Below are positions 32,361-40,233 of a stretch of 44,405 nt of DNA, in pieces (the stretch's first letter is position 1; every line of letters begins with the position of its first letter). Source of the stretch: Marinilabiliaceae bacterium UBA5213. GTDB lineage: Bacteria > Bacteroidota > Bacteroidia > Bacteroidales > Marinilabiliaceae. The stretch is from assembly GCA_002412555.1 (NCBI GenBank), contig DHVH01000085.1:1-44405 (forward strand). The letters run 5' to 3'. A model generated the notes under the pieces. That model searched no databases. It saw nothing but the letters and a program-made list of their open reading frames with translations, and was not told the origin of the DNA. The position numbers and the translations under genes are program-made.

Positions 32361-33443
32361 ATGACGGTTGACCAAGTATTCCTCGAATCTGTAGAAATAT
32401 TGAAAATGCTGATTTCAACGCCCTCTTTGAGTCGCGATGAAAAGCAGGCAGCCGACAAGGTAGAGGAGAGTCTGGTCAAAATGGGGTATCAACCTCAGCG
32501 TCGAAAAAACAATTGTTGGGTGGTGGCCCCTGGGTATGATGCCGGTCGACCGACCATCTTACTCAACTCGCACATCGACACGGTCAAAGCTTCTGATAAT
32601 TGGGACAGTGATCCTTACACACCTGTCGTGGATGGGGACAGGCTTACCGGTTTGGGAAGCAACGATGCGGGCGGTCCTTTGGTAGCCTTACTGGCTGCTT
32701 TCCGGTTTTTGGCAAAAAAGAAGCAAGCCTATAATCTAATTTTCGCCGCTACGGCCGAGGAGGAGGTGTCGGGTGTCAACAATGTGGGCTCCATTCTTTC
32801 AGAGCTTGGCTGCATTGATTTGGCCATAGTGGGGGAGCCTACCCGCATGCAAATGGCAGTGGCCGAAAAGGGCCTGCTGGTGATCGACGGGGTGGTTTAC
32901 GGTAAATCGGGGCACGCAGCACGTAACGAGGGTGTGAATGCCATTATAGAAGCTCTGCCAGTGCTTGACTTTTTTCGGGATTATCGATTTTCAAAGGTTT
33001 CGCCCTTTCTGGGAGAAGTGAAAATGACAGTGACCGGAATCAATGCCGGTACGCAGCACAATGTGGTGCCCGACAGGTGCACTTTTATGGTGGATGTGCG
33101 GGTCAATGAATGTTACTCCAATGAGGAGGTTTTTAATATTTTGAAAGAGCTGGTGCCCTGTGAGCTATCTGCACGCAGTTTTCGGTTGAATTCTTCGGCC
33201 ATATCTCAGGAGCACGCCGTGGTATTGCGGGGTAAATCTATTGGATTGGAGGCTTTTGGTTCGCCAACGACTTCTGATCAAGCGGTGCTGCCTTTTGATA
33301 CTTTAAAAATAGGGCCGGGTGATTCTGCCCGTTCACATACACCCAATGAGTATATTCTTTTGAGTGAGATACGACAGGGCATCGCGACTTACATCCAACT
33401 TTTGGATGGTTTGGAATTGGGTGCAAAGGAAGCATTGGCTTAG
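32361..33443 (+). CDS. argE: M20-family deacylase, probable N-acylcitrulline/ornithine deacylase (ArgE-like)
   Basis: A metallopeptidase-family amidohydrolase of 360 residues. Metal and catalytic motifs: NSHIDTVKASDNW (His, Asp), GSNDAGGPLVALLA (bridging Asp), AATAEEEVSG (base and ligand Glu), VGEPTRMQMAV and the dimerisation domain around GKSGHAARNEGVNAI. Since the carbamoyltransferase uses an N-succinyl substrate, the natural job is to release citrulline from N-succinylcitrulline before ArgG. Succinyl-diaminopimelate desuccinylase (DapE) belongs to the same family, but the cluster decides against it. It lies 20 bases after argB and 23 before argH. Confidence 0.88.
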   Translation: MTVDQVFLESVEILKMLISTPSLSRDEKQAADKVEESLVKMGYQPQRRKNNCWVVAPGYDAGRPTILLNSHIDTVKASDNWDSDPYTPVVDGDRLTGLGSNDAGGPLVALLAAFRFLAKKKQAYNLIFAATAEEEVSGVNNVGSILSELGCIDLAIVGEPTRMQMAVAEKGLLVIDGVVYGKSGHAARNEGVNAIIEALPVLDFFRDYRFSKVSPFLGEVKMTVTGINAGTQHNVVPDRCTFMVDVRVNECYSNEEVFNILKELVPCELSARSFRLNSSAISQEHAVVLRGKSIGLEAFGSPTTSDQAVLPFDTLKIGPGDSARSHTPNEYILLSEIRQGIATYIQLLDGLELGAKEALA

Positions 33444-33466
33444 ACAGATTAATAAATATATATTGG

Positions 33467-34798
33467 ATGAAGCTTTGGGATAAAGGAACAACGGTCAATA
33501 AAAAAATTGAAGATTTTACCATTGGCCGCGACAGAGAAATGGATGTGGAGCTGGCCCCTTTTGATATTTTGGGGACCATGGCGCACATCACGATGCTGCA
33601 AAAGGTTGGCTTGCTAACTTCGGAAGAGCTGGAGCAATTGCTGCCTGAATTGAAGCGTCTGTACCAGGTGACTCAAAACGAAGGTTTCGTCATTGAAGAG
33701 GGTGTGGAGGATGTGCACTCTCAAGTGGAGATGCTACTTACGGCTGCCTTGGGTGATGTAGGCAAGAAAGTCCACAGTGGCCGTTCCAGAAACGATCAGG
33801 TATTACTGGATCTGAAGCTCTATGCCCGTCATAGGATACAGCAGGTAACGGAAGGGGTGGCCGACCTCTTTTCTGCTTTGCAGAAAAGAAGTGAGGCGCA
33901 CAAGAACGACCTGATGCCGGGTTACACGCATCTTCAGGTGGCCATGCCTTCTTCATTTGGTTTGTGGTTTGGTGCCTATGCCGAGAGTCTGGTGGATGAT
34001 ATGCACCTGCTGCTGGCCGCCTATCGCATCGTTAATCAAAACCCCTTGGGGGCAGCGGCCGGGTATGGCAGTTCTTTTCCGCTCGACCGGCAAGAAACCA
34101 CCCGACTACTGGGTTTCGATGAGATGAGTTACAATGTGGTATATGCGCAGATGGGCCGTGGCAAAATGGAACGCAGTGTGGCCATGGCCATGGCATCGGT
34201 GGCAGCAACTGTTAGCAAACTGGCCATGGATGCCTGTCTGTACATGAGCCAGAACTTTAACTTTATTAGTCTCCCAGATGAGCTCACGACCGGTTCGAGC
34301 ATTATGCCGCACAAGAAAAATCCGGATGTCTTTGAGTTGATAAGGGCTAAGTGCAATAAGTTGCAGGCCCTGCCACAGCAGATCATGATGATCACCTCTA
34401 ATTTGCCATCGGGTTATTTTAGGGATTTGCAAATTACCAAGGAGGTTTTTATACCAGCCTTTGATGAGCTCATAAGCTGTATTGAACTGACTACTTTTGC
34501 CATCGAAAAAATGACGGTGAAGCAGGATTTAATGAAGAATCCGCTTTATAAACTGGCTTTCAGTGTTGAGGAGGTGAATGCCCGGGTGCTGGCCGGGGTT
34601 CCTTTCAGGGAGGCTTATAAGCAGGTGGGACAGGAAATTGAAAAGGGCCAATTTGAAGTGCCAGCCGACCTTAACCATACCCACGAAGGCAGTCTGGGTA
34701 ATTTGTGCAACCAGCAAATCAAGCATAAGATGACCCACATCATGGAGCAGTTTGCTTTTGAAAAGATGCAGAAAGCGATCCAAAACTTACTAACTTAA
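33467..34798 (+). CDS. argH: Argininosuccinate lyase (ArgH)
   Basis: ArgH splits argininosuccinate into arginine and fumarate, the last arginine step. At 443 residues it belongs to the fumarase/aspartase superfamily, with the signature TGSSIMPHKKNPD and the earlier VHSGRSRNDQVLLDLKLY and GYTHLQVAMPSSFG. The start at 33467 gives MKLWDKG. It is followed after 12 bases by gltA, so citrate synthase is probably read from the same messenger RNA. Confidence 0.97.
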   Translation: MKLWDKGTTVNKKIEDFTIGRDREMDVELAPFDILGTMAHITMLQKVGLLTSEELEQLLPELKRLYQVTQNEGFVIEEGVEDVHSQVEMLLTAALGDVGKKVHSGRSRNDQVLLDLKLYARHRIQQVTEGVADLFSALQKRSEAHKNDLMPGYTHLQVAMPSSFGLWFGAYAESLVDDMHLLLAAYRIVNQNPLGAAAGYGSSFPLDRQETTRLLGFDEMSYNVVYAQMGRGKMERSVAMAMASVAATVSKLAMDACLYMSQNFNFISLPDELTTGSSIMPHKKNPDVFELIRAKCNKLQALPQQIMMITSNLPSGYFRDLQITKEVFIPAFDELISCIELTTFAIEKMTVKQDLMKNPLYKLAFSVEEVNARVLAGVPFREAYKQVGQEIEKGQFEVPADLNHTHEGSLGNLCNQQIKHKMTHIMEQFAFEKMQKAIQNLLT

Positions 34799-34810
34799 AT
34801 TGAATGAATA

Positions 34811-36154
34811 ATGGCAATACTTGACAAATTAGCAAAAGCCTCCGTTCAGTCTTGTAACATTGACAAGGAACTGTACAATCAATACAACGTTAAGCGCGGC
34901 TTGCGTAACGCCGACTTTTCAGGCGTACTGGTGGGGTTGACCAATATTGGAAATGTGGTGGGATATACCAAAGATGAAAATGGTGTATCTATTCCCCAAC
35001 ATGGTGAACTGTACTACCGGGGATATGAAATCTCCCGACTGGCCCGCGGATTTCAGGCGGACGGACGTCACGGTTTTGAGGAAACGGCGTATTTGCTATT
35101 GTCGGGCAAGCTGCCCACTAAGGAAGAGTTGAAGGAATTCTCCGATATGATCAGAGCGGAACAGGAGTTGCCCTTTTCAGTTTCTAAAAATCTCATCTTG
35201 TCCTTGCGTGGAAAGTGCGTGATGAATATGTTGGCACGGACGGTCTTGGGTTTGTATACCGACGATGATGAGGCTGAAAATTATTCGCCTGAAAATTTAA
35301 TAAAGCAATCCATTAGTCTGATTGCCCGCTTTCCGGTTATTGTGGCTTATGCTTATTTTGGTATGCGCCACTCTTTTCAGCGGAAATCATTGATCATTCG
35401 ACACCCAAAACCGGGATTGAGTCTGGCCGAGAATTTCCTTTACATGCTCAAGGGCAATAAATATACCCAACTGGAAGCTGACTTGCTCGATTTGGCATTG
35501 GTTTTACATGCCGAACACGGTGGAGGTAATAACTCTTCTTTTACCACCCGTGTGGTAAGTTCTTCCCAAACGGATACCTATTCAGCTATTTCTGCAGCAT
35601 TAGGCTCGCTGAAAGGCGGTCTTCACGGCGGAGCCAATATCAAAGTGATCCGCATGATGGACAATGTCAAAGCCAATGTGAAAAATTGGGATGACGAGAA
35701 TGAAGTCGATGAGTATCTGACCAAGATGTTGAATAAAAAGGCATTTGATGGAACAGGTAAGATCTATGGCATTGGTCATGCTATCTACACGCTTTCTGAT
35801 CCCCGTTGTGTTCTTTTGAAGGAGAAAGCCCGCCAGTTGGCCCGTGAGGCTGGGCGTGAGGATGAATACAATCTGTATGAATCCATTGAAAAACTGGCAC
35901 CTAAAGTTTTTTACCGTTTTAAAGGCAGCAACAGCAAAACCATTGCCGCCAATGTGGATTTTTATTCAGGCTTTATCTATCAGTGTCTGGGTATTCCTGA
36001 AGAGCTTTTTACACCAATTTTTGCCATCGCACGTGTGGCCGGTTGGGCCGCACATCGAATTGAGGAGGTGACTTCTTCAAGCGCCCGCATTATTCGGCCT
36101 GCCTATAAGAGTGTCGTCGATCAACGCGATTATGTGCCGATCAATGAACGATAG
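34811..36154 (+). CDS. gltA: Citrate synthase (GltA)
   Basis: A 447-residue citrate/2-methylcitrate synthase family protein that condenses oxaloacetate and acetyl-CoA. Active-site regions are seen at LHAEHGGGNNSSFTTRVVSS, at GSLKGGLHGGANIKVIRMM (the GxxHGxA-type histidine) and at YGIGHAIYTLSDPR (the GHxxY histidine), with NVDFYSGFIYQCLG carrying the aspartate. The HGGGNNSSF stretch, in place of the HADHxxNAS of enterobacterial enzymes, puts it with clostridial and Bacteroidota-type sequences. It starts 12 bases after argH. Citrate leads to 2-oxoglutarate and so to glutamate, the precursor of the whole arginine-proline block, which explains the placing. Confidence 0.95.
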   Translation: MAILDKLAKASVQSCNIDKELYNQYNVKRGLRNADFSGVLVGLTNIGNVVGYTKDENGVSIPQHGELYYRGYEISRLARGFQADGRHGFEETAYLLLSGKLPTKEELKEFSDMIRAEQELPFSVSKNLILSLRGKCVMNMLARTVLGLYTDDDEAENYSPENLIKQSISLIARFPVIVAYAYFGMRHSFQRKSLIIRHPKPGLSLAENFLYMLKGNKYTQLEADLLDLALVLHAEHGGGNNSSFTTRVVSSSQTDTYSAISAALGSLKGGLHGGANIKVIRMMDNVKANVKNWDDENEVDEYLTKMLNKKAFDGTGKIYGIGHAIYTLSDPRCVLLKEKARQLAREAGREDEYNLYESIEKLAPKVFYRFKGSNSKTIAANVDFYSGFIYQCLGIPEELFTPIFAIARVAGWAAHRIEEVTSSSARIIRPAYKSVVDQRDYVPINER

Positions 36155-36175
36155 TTTACCCAACAAATTGAGAAT

Positions 36176-36224
36176 CCCGCTTTTGACAATTTTCCAGATC
36201 TTGGAGTTGTTTAGCGGGGTTTTC
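36176..36224 (+). terminator. Terminator downstream of gltA
   Basis: CCCGCT (36176-36181) pairs with AGCGGG (36213-36218), and the intervening segment continues the hairpin through ACAA/TTGT and TCCA/TGGA. GTTTTCT follows. This is a long, imperfect hairpin with a modest T run. It probably ends the arg-pro-gltA transcript and separates it from carA. Confidence 0.6.
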
Positions 36225-36311
36225 TATAAGGTGGAGTAGGCAGAAGATATCGGACACTTATAGTCCTGACCGTATAAATATGCCAATATGGGGCTTGCAG
36301 ACTTACAATTG

Positions 36312-36325
36312 AGAATAATTATACA
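36312..36325 (+). promoter_or_regulatory. Possible ARG box upstream of carA
   Basis: AGAATAATTATACA matches the ArgR core TGAATwwwwATTCA at 12 of 14 positions. It is about 40 bases upstream of the carA -7 element, so it would sit near -50 to -60. Repression from this place is less obvious than at argR, and the region is AT-rich, so a chance match is possible. Confidence 0.4.
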
Positions 36326-36364
36326 ATTTAGAGTTTGTTGTATATAATAATCGCACATTATTTG

Positions 36365-36372
36365 TAACTTTG
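36365..36372 (+). promoter_or_regulatory. -7 promoter element of carA
   Basis: TAACTTTG matches TAnnTTTG, 22 bases before the carA ATG. A TTTG/TTG at 36333-36340 is too far for the usual spacing, so only the -7 element is convincing. This TTTG also shows why the in-frame TTG at 36370 is not the start codon. Confidence 0.5.
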
Positions 36373-36393
36373 CAGCCGATAAAAAATAGTAGT

Positions 36394-37479
36394 ATGCCTG
36401 AAGCGAAAGAAATTAAACTTATACTGGAAGATGGTACCGTCTTCACAGGGAAATCATTTGGCTGCCACAAGTCGGTGGCCGGAGAAGTGGTTTTTAATAC
36501 GGCCATGACGGGCTATCCCGAGAGTCTCACGGACCCGTCCTATAAGGGTCAGATTTTGGTCTCGACCTATCCGCTCATCGGAAATTACGGGGTGCCTTCC
36601 AAAGAAACGGAAAATGGCATCCCGAAATTTTATGAATCAGATCGTATCCATATTTCGGGTCTTATAGTCTCCAATTATTCTTTTGAGTATAGCCACTGGA
36701 ATGCTGAAAGCAGCTTAAGCGATTGGTTGAAAGAGCATGAAGTCCCTGGAATTTATGACATAGATACCCGGGAACTGACTAAACTGTTGCGCGACAAAGG
36801 GCCTTTGTTGGGTAAGATTGTTGCAGACGACCAGGATGTGCCATTTTACAACCCCGATAATGATAATTTGGCTGCGATGGTCTGCACCACCGAAAAAGAG
36901 GTGTATGGCAATGGCCAACACAAAGTGGTGTTGGTAGATACCGGAGCCAAATACAATATTCTGCGTTGCCTGCTCAAACGTGACACAACCGTTGTACGGG
37001 TGCCCTGGGACTATGATTTTACTAATGATGAGTATGATGGCGTAATGCTGTCCAATGGTCCCGGAAACCCTGAGGTGTATGAGGCCACCATCAAGAATAT
37101 TCAAAAAGCTTTGAAAGGGGATAAGCCCATTTTTGGCATTTGCCTGGGCAACCAGCTAATGGGCATTGCTGCGGGCGGATCTACCCATAAGTTGAAGTAC
37201 GGACACCGGGCCCACAACCATCCGGTTCGCAGGTTGGGAACGGATACTTGTTATATTACCAGTCAGAACCATGGATTTGTGCTCGACACAGAATCATTGG
37301 CACAGGATTGGGAGCCTTTGTTTGTGAACATCAATGACGATACCAATGAGGGGATACGGCACAAAACCAAACCGTTTTTTTCCACCCAGTTTCACCCTGA
37401 GGCATCCAGTGGTCCAACTGATACGGAGTTTTTGTTTGATGATTTTATCGGGTTGATTGAAGCCTACAAGTCAAAATGA
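36394..37479 (+). CDS. carA: Carbamoyl-phosphate synthase small subunit (CarA)
   Basis: CarA splits glutamine and channels ammonia to CarB. From the ATG at 36394 (MPEAKEIKLILEDGT) it has 361 residues. The N-terminal CPSase domain has VFNTAMTGYPESLTDPSYKGQIL, and the class I glutamine amidotransferase domain has the nucleophile in FGICLGNQLMGIAAGG and the histidine/glutamate in TQFHPEASSGPTD. It is about 15 kb from carB, on the opposite strand. The upstream possible ARG box and its own -7 element suggest separate regulation. A strong terminator follows. Confidence 0.97.
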   Translation: MPEAKEIKLILEDGTVFTGKSFGCHKSVAGEVVFNTAMTGYPESLTDPSYKGQILVSTYPLIGNYGVPSKETENGIPKFYESDRIHISGLIVSNYSFEYSHWNAESSLSDWLKEHEVPGIYDIDTRELTKLLRDKGPLLGKIVADDQDVPFYNPDNDNLAAMVCTTEKEVYGNGQHKVVLVDTGAKYNILRCLLKRDTTVVRVPWDYDFTNDEYDGVMLSNGPGNPEVYEATIKNIQKALKGDKPIFGICLGNQLMGIAAGGSTHKLKYGHRAHNHPVRRLGTDTCYITSQNHGFVLDTESLAQDWEPLFVNINDDTNEGIRHKTKPFFSTQFHPEASSGPTDTEFLFDDFIGLIEAYKSK

Positions 37480-37490
37480 TTTTGAAAAAT

Positions 37491-37522
37491 AAACCCCCAA
37501 AAGCGTAAGCTTTTGGGGGTTT
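37491..37522. terminator. Bidirectional intrinsic terminator between carA and lpxA
   Basis: AAACCCCCAAAAGC (37491-37504) pairs with GCTTTTGGGGGTTT (37509-37522) around the four-base loop GTAA, a perfect 14-bp stem. T runs follow on the plus strand and A runs precede it, so it can end both carA and the convergent lpxA transcript. Confidence 0.95.
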
Positions 37523-37543
37523 CTTTTATAGGGAATTTTCTAC

Positions 37544-38365
37544 TTAAAGGCTTTCTTCTGTTACGGAGGCCTTCTTGAAACTGTTTTTAATGACACCTCG
37601 CTTAGAACTGCGGATGAACTGGATGATTTCATCCCGCTCTGGTGAAGCATTTAAATAGGTTTCCATGTATTCTGTGGCCTGAGAGGCATTCATGCCTCTT
37701 TGGTAAAATACACGGTAAGTATCATGAATGGCTTCGATCTGTTCTTTGGTAAAGCCACGGCGCTTAAGTCCGGTGTAATTAATGCCCATATAGGCGGCAG
37801 GCAATCCAAATACTTTGGTGAAGGGCGCCACATCGGTCAGCACACCCGCCATGCCAGAGACCATGGCATGGGTACCAATTCTTACAAATTGGTGGATGGC
37901 GCTTGATCCACCTATCACTGCCCAATCGTCCACAATTACTTCACCGGCAATCTGCACACTATTGGCAATAACACAATTGTTACCCACTTCTGTATCGTGT
38001 CCCAAATGCGTATAGGCCATTAACAAGGTGTTGTTGCCTACTTTTGTAAAACCTTTGGAAGCAGTTCCCCTGTTAATGGTGACGTACTCCCTAACGGTGG
38101 TATTATTGCCTATTTCAACCGTGCTGTATTCGCCCCTGAATTTCAAATCCTGAGGTATGGCAGCAATAACTGCACCGGGAAAAATCTGGCACTCTTTACC
38201 AATTCTTGACCCGGGATAAATGGTGGCATTGGCTCCAATCCACGTGCCATCGCCTATTATCACATCTTTATCAATTTTTACAAAGGCTTCTACTGTTACA
38301 TTCTTTCCCAAAATAGCTTCAGGGTGTATTTCCGCACGCGGTGATATCAATTGCTCCATTCCCAT
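37544..38365 (-). CDS. lpxA: Acyl-ACP--UDP-N-acetylglucosamine O-acyltransferase (LpxA)
   Basis: LpxA adds the first 3-hydroxyacyl chain to UDP-GlcNAc, starting lipid A synthesis in the cytoplasm. The 273 residues show the hexapeptide-repeat left-handed beta-helix (IGDGTWIGANATIYPGSRIG and later), the family's catalytic histidine in AYTHLGHDTEVGNNC, and the C-terminal helical tail from LKRRGFTKEQIEAIHDTY. It appears alone here, not in the usual lpxD-lpxC/fabZ-lpxA group. A lipid A deacylase gene starts divergently within about 200 bases. Confidence 0.95.
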   Translation of the reverse strand: MGMEQLISPRAEIHPEAILGKNVTVEAFVKIDKDVIIGDGTWIGANATIYPGSRIGKECQIFPGAVIAAIPQDLKFRGEYSTVEIGNNTTVREYVTINRGTASKGFTKVGNNTLLMAYTHLGHDTEVGNNCVIANSVQIAGEVIVDDWAVIGGSSAIHQFVRIGTHAMVSGMAGVLTDVAPFTKVFGLPAAYMGINYTGLKRRGFTKEQIEAIHDTYRVFYQRGMNASQATEYMETYLNASPERDEIIQFIRSSKRGVIKNSFKKASVTEESL

Positions 38366-38484
38366 GTTTTAGTTTATACCACAAAGAGCCGGGCTTTAGG
38401 CACAGCATGCCCAAACCGGCCAGAGTCTAGCTTGTTTATTCTTAAGGGTAAGACAATCCTGGAGAAGCCCACACGTACGCATGG

Positions 38485-39603
38485 TTGAAATTTAATTTTC
38501 TTTTTAGTAACTTATGGCTTAAAGATTTTTATAAGTTGCACCTAATCAATGAGTCATTCAATGAGAATACTAAGTGTTTTTTTTTGACATTTTGCTATTG
38601 GGCAGAGAGTAAAGGGCAGTCGAGTACACGTTTTGGCAGTGAGTGGCAATATGGATTTATTATTCCACATGCTGCTGATCTTAAGGGAGTAGCAGATAGT
38701 TACCCTGTTGGTTGGACGCTGTCGTGGCAAAGCATGGGTACTTCAAAACGTAACTGGGAGGCCTGTAATTGTTTTCATTACCTGGGGCTGCACTTGTCCT
38801 ATATCGATTTGGGCAATAAGGATGTTTTGGGACAGGCTTATTCCTTTTCCGGTTCTTTCGAACCGGTATTGTGGAGGAACCACCACTGGTCGCTTAATTT
38901 GTCATCTGGCATAGGACTTGTCTATTTAAACCGCATTCATCATCCCGACACTAATCCGCTGAACAACTTTTTCAGTTCACATCTGAGTTTCTTGCTATTT
39001 GTTGCACCGGCTCTGGAATATAGATTGAGTGATAGCTGGGGGGCGCGATTATCTGTTAACTACAACCATATTTCGAATGGTGGACAAAAGCAACCCAACA
39101 GGGGTATGAACTTTCCTCAGGTGGGCCTGGGGCTGAACCATTTTCTGGACAAAAAAGATTTGCCCGAATACGAGGCGCTGGAAAATAGGAAACACTGGTT
39201 TTGGGGCATAGAAAGTGGTATTACAACGCGCAAAACAGGCAATGGTAATCGGCGCGAACCTTCTCTTTCTTTTGCAGGCCATGTATCCAAAGTGCTCAGT
39301 CGAGTCAACGGACTGGCGGCAGGTGCTGAGCTTGAACTGGATTATTCAGCAGGGGGGCACGAACAGCCCATTTCCGCTCCTTTTTTGGTCCACAGTTTTT
39401 TGCCGGGGCGCTTTGTGTTCAGTCAACGCATGGCCTGGTACCTGTCCAAGCCTGAGGACGTTTTTGAGAACTTTCGATTCTATCAACGCTACGTATTGAT
39501 GTTTAACCTGATCTCAGGACTGGATATAGGGGTGTCGTTAAAGGCTCATGGACATACAGCTTCCAATATTGATTTTAGGCTAGGGTGGAGATTTGATCAA
39601 TGA
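38485..39603 (+). CDS. PagL-like lipid A 3-O-deacylase (acyloxyacyl hydrolase family), start disrupted by a T tract
   Basis: The beta-barrel body from about residue 50 matches PagL-type outer-membrane deacylases, with the catalytic His-x-Ser in NYNHISNGGQKQPNRG (His195, Ser197). The third catalytic residue, glutamate 12 after the serine in Pseudomonas PagL as I recall it, is asparagine (Asn209) here. The first 40 residues do not form a proper signal peptide. A better start at 38561 would give a signal peptide MRILSVFFLTFCYWA if the T tract at 38577-38585 had ten T instead of nine; as it stands this frame stops after eight codons. Either the tract varies in length, or there is a sequencing error, or the gene is off. 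It is divergent from lpxA. Confidence 0.7.
   Translation: MKFNFLFSNLWLKDFYKLHLINESFNENTKCFFLTFCYWAESKGQSSTRFGSEWQYGFIIPHAADLKGVADSYPVGWTLSWQSMGTSKRNWEACNCFHYLGLHLSYIDLGNKDVLGQAYSFSGSFEPVLWRNHHWSLNLSSGIGLVYLNRIHHPDTNPLNNFFSSHLSFLLFVAPALEYRLSDSWGARLSVNYNHISNGGQKQPNRGMNFPQVGLGLNHFLDKKDLPEYEALENRKHWFWGIESGITTRKTGNGNRREPSLSFAGHVSKVLSRVNGLAAGAELELDYSAGGHEQPISAPFLVHSFLPGRFVFSQRMAWYLSKPEDVFENFRFYQRYVLMFNLISGLDIGVSLKAHGHTASNIDFRLGWRFDQ
38577..38585 (+). repeat. Nine-T homopolymer in the signal-peptide region of the lipid A deacylase gene
   Basis: Nine consecutive T join the ATG at 38561 to the deacylase body one base out of frame; ten T would restore an open frame with a plausible signal peptide. Such tracts are typical sites of slipped-strand length change and also of homopolymer sequencing error. 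Confidence 0.85.
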
Positions 39604-39604
39604 C

Positions 39605-40027
39605 ATGATAACAAATTATAAACATATGCAAGCGATCCTATTTATTTTCATCAGTTTGTGGGCTTTATCGTCCTGTGGCGTTGCTCACAAATCTGCAACC
39701 GATGCTCCGGGCCAGTCGGTTGAATTGGTGGCTGAGGACAGTCTGGCGTATGAGTTGTTGGTGCTGGACCCCAGATTTAACTCCTTTTTAATGACTCAAC
39801 CGTCTGCTGAATTCTATTCACAGAGTTATTATGAAAACTGGAATCACCGCTATGTGCTGGAATGGAATAACCGACACCGAAATCCTTTCAGATACGGGGA
39901 TTTTTACCAAACGGAAATTGATTATGATCCGCACGTGGATTATGGCTTAGAGCTGAATTATCAATTGTATTACTATTTTCTCTTTATTAGGCATAACTAT
40001 GGCATAGAATTGATCAGGAGGCGCTAG
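39605..40027 (+). CDS. Small lipoprotein, DUF6146-like
   Basis: A protein of 140 residues from the ATG at 39605, which lies one base after the deacylase stop. This start supplies a lysine in the n-region before the hydrophobic segment; the ATG at 39626 (MQAILFIFISLWALSSC) gives no positive charge. The lipobox is LSSC (Cys near residue 24). The body is rich in Tyr, Asn and Asp (YSQSYYENWNHRYVLEWNNRH, DYDPHVDYGLELNYQLYYYF) and resembles a Bacteroidota-only family that I recognise as DUF6146. No function is known. The tight spacing suggests it is made together with the deacylase. Confidence 0.72.
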   Translation: MITNYKHMQAILFIFISLWALSSCGVAHKSATDAPGQSVELVAEDSLAYELLVLDPRFNSFLMTQPSAEFYSQSYYENWNHRYVLEWNNRHRNPFRYGDFYQTEIDYDPHVDYGLELNYQLYYYFLFIRHNYGIELIRRR

Positions 40028-40233
40028 TTTCCTGTGTTCATCGTTTTTTATATTTATTAAGACCGGATACAAATTATTTCTTATTTCTGCTAGTCATGAA
40101 GAATATCTAAATAGTTGCCTATTTTTATATTCTTATTTTTGGATATGTTTAAAAGTGTGCCATACTGTTTAAAACCGTGTTAATTGTCGGGTTGAGCTGT
40201 TTTGAGTTTTGAATTGATCTGAATGTTAGCCAA

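Noticed and set aside
36370..36393. TTG start for carA
   Set aside because: The TTG is part of the TAACTTTG -7 element, so it is not in the transcript; the ATG at 36394 gives a normal N-terminus.
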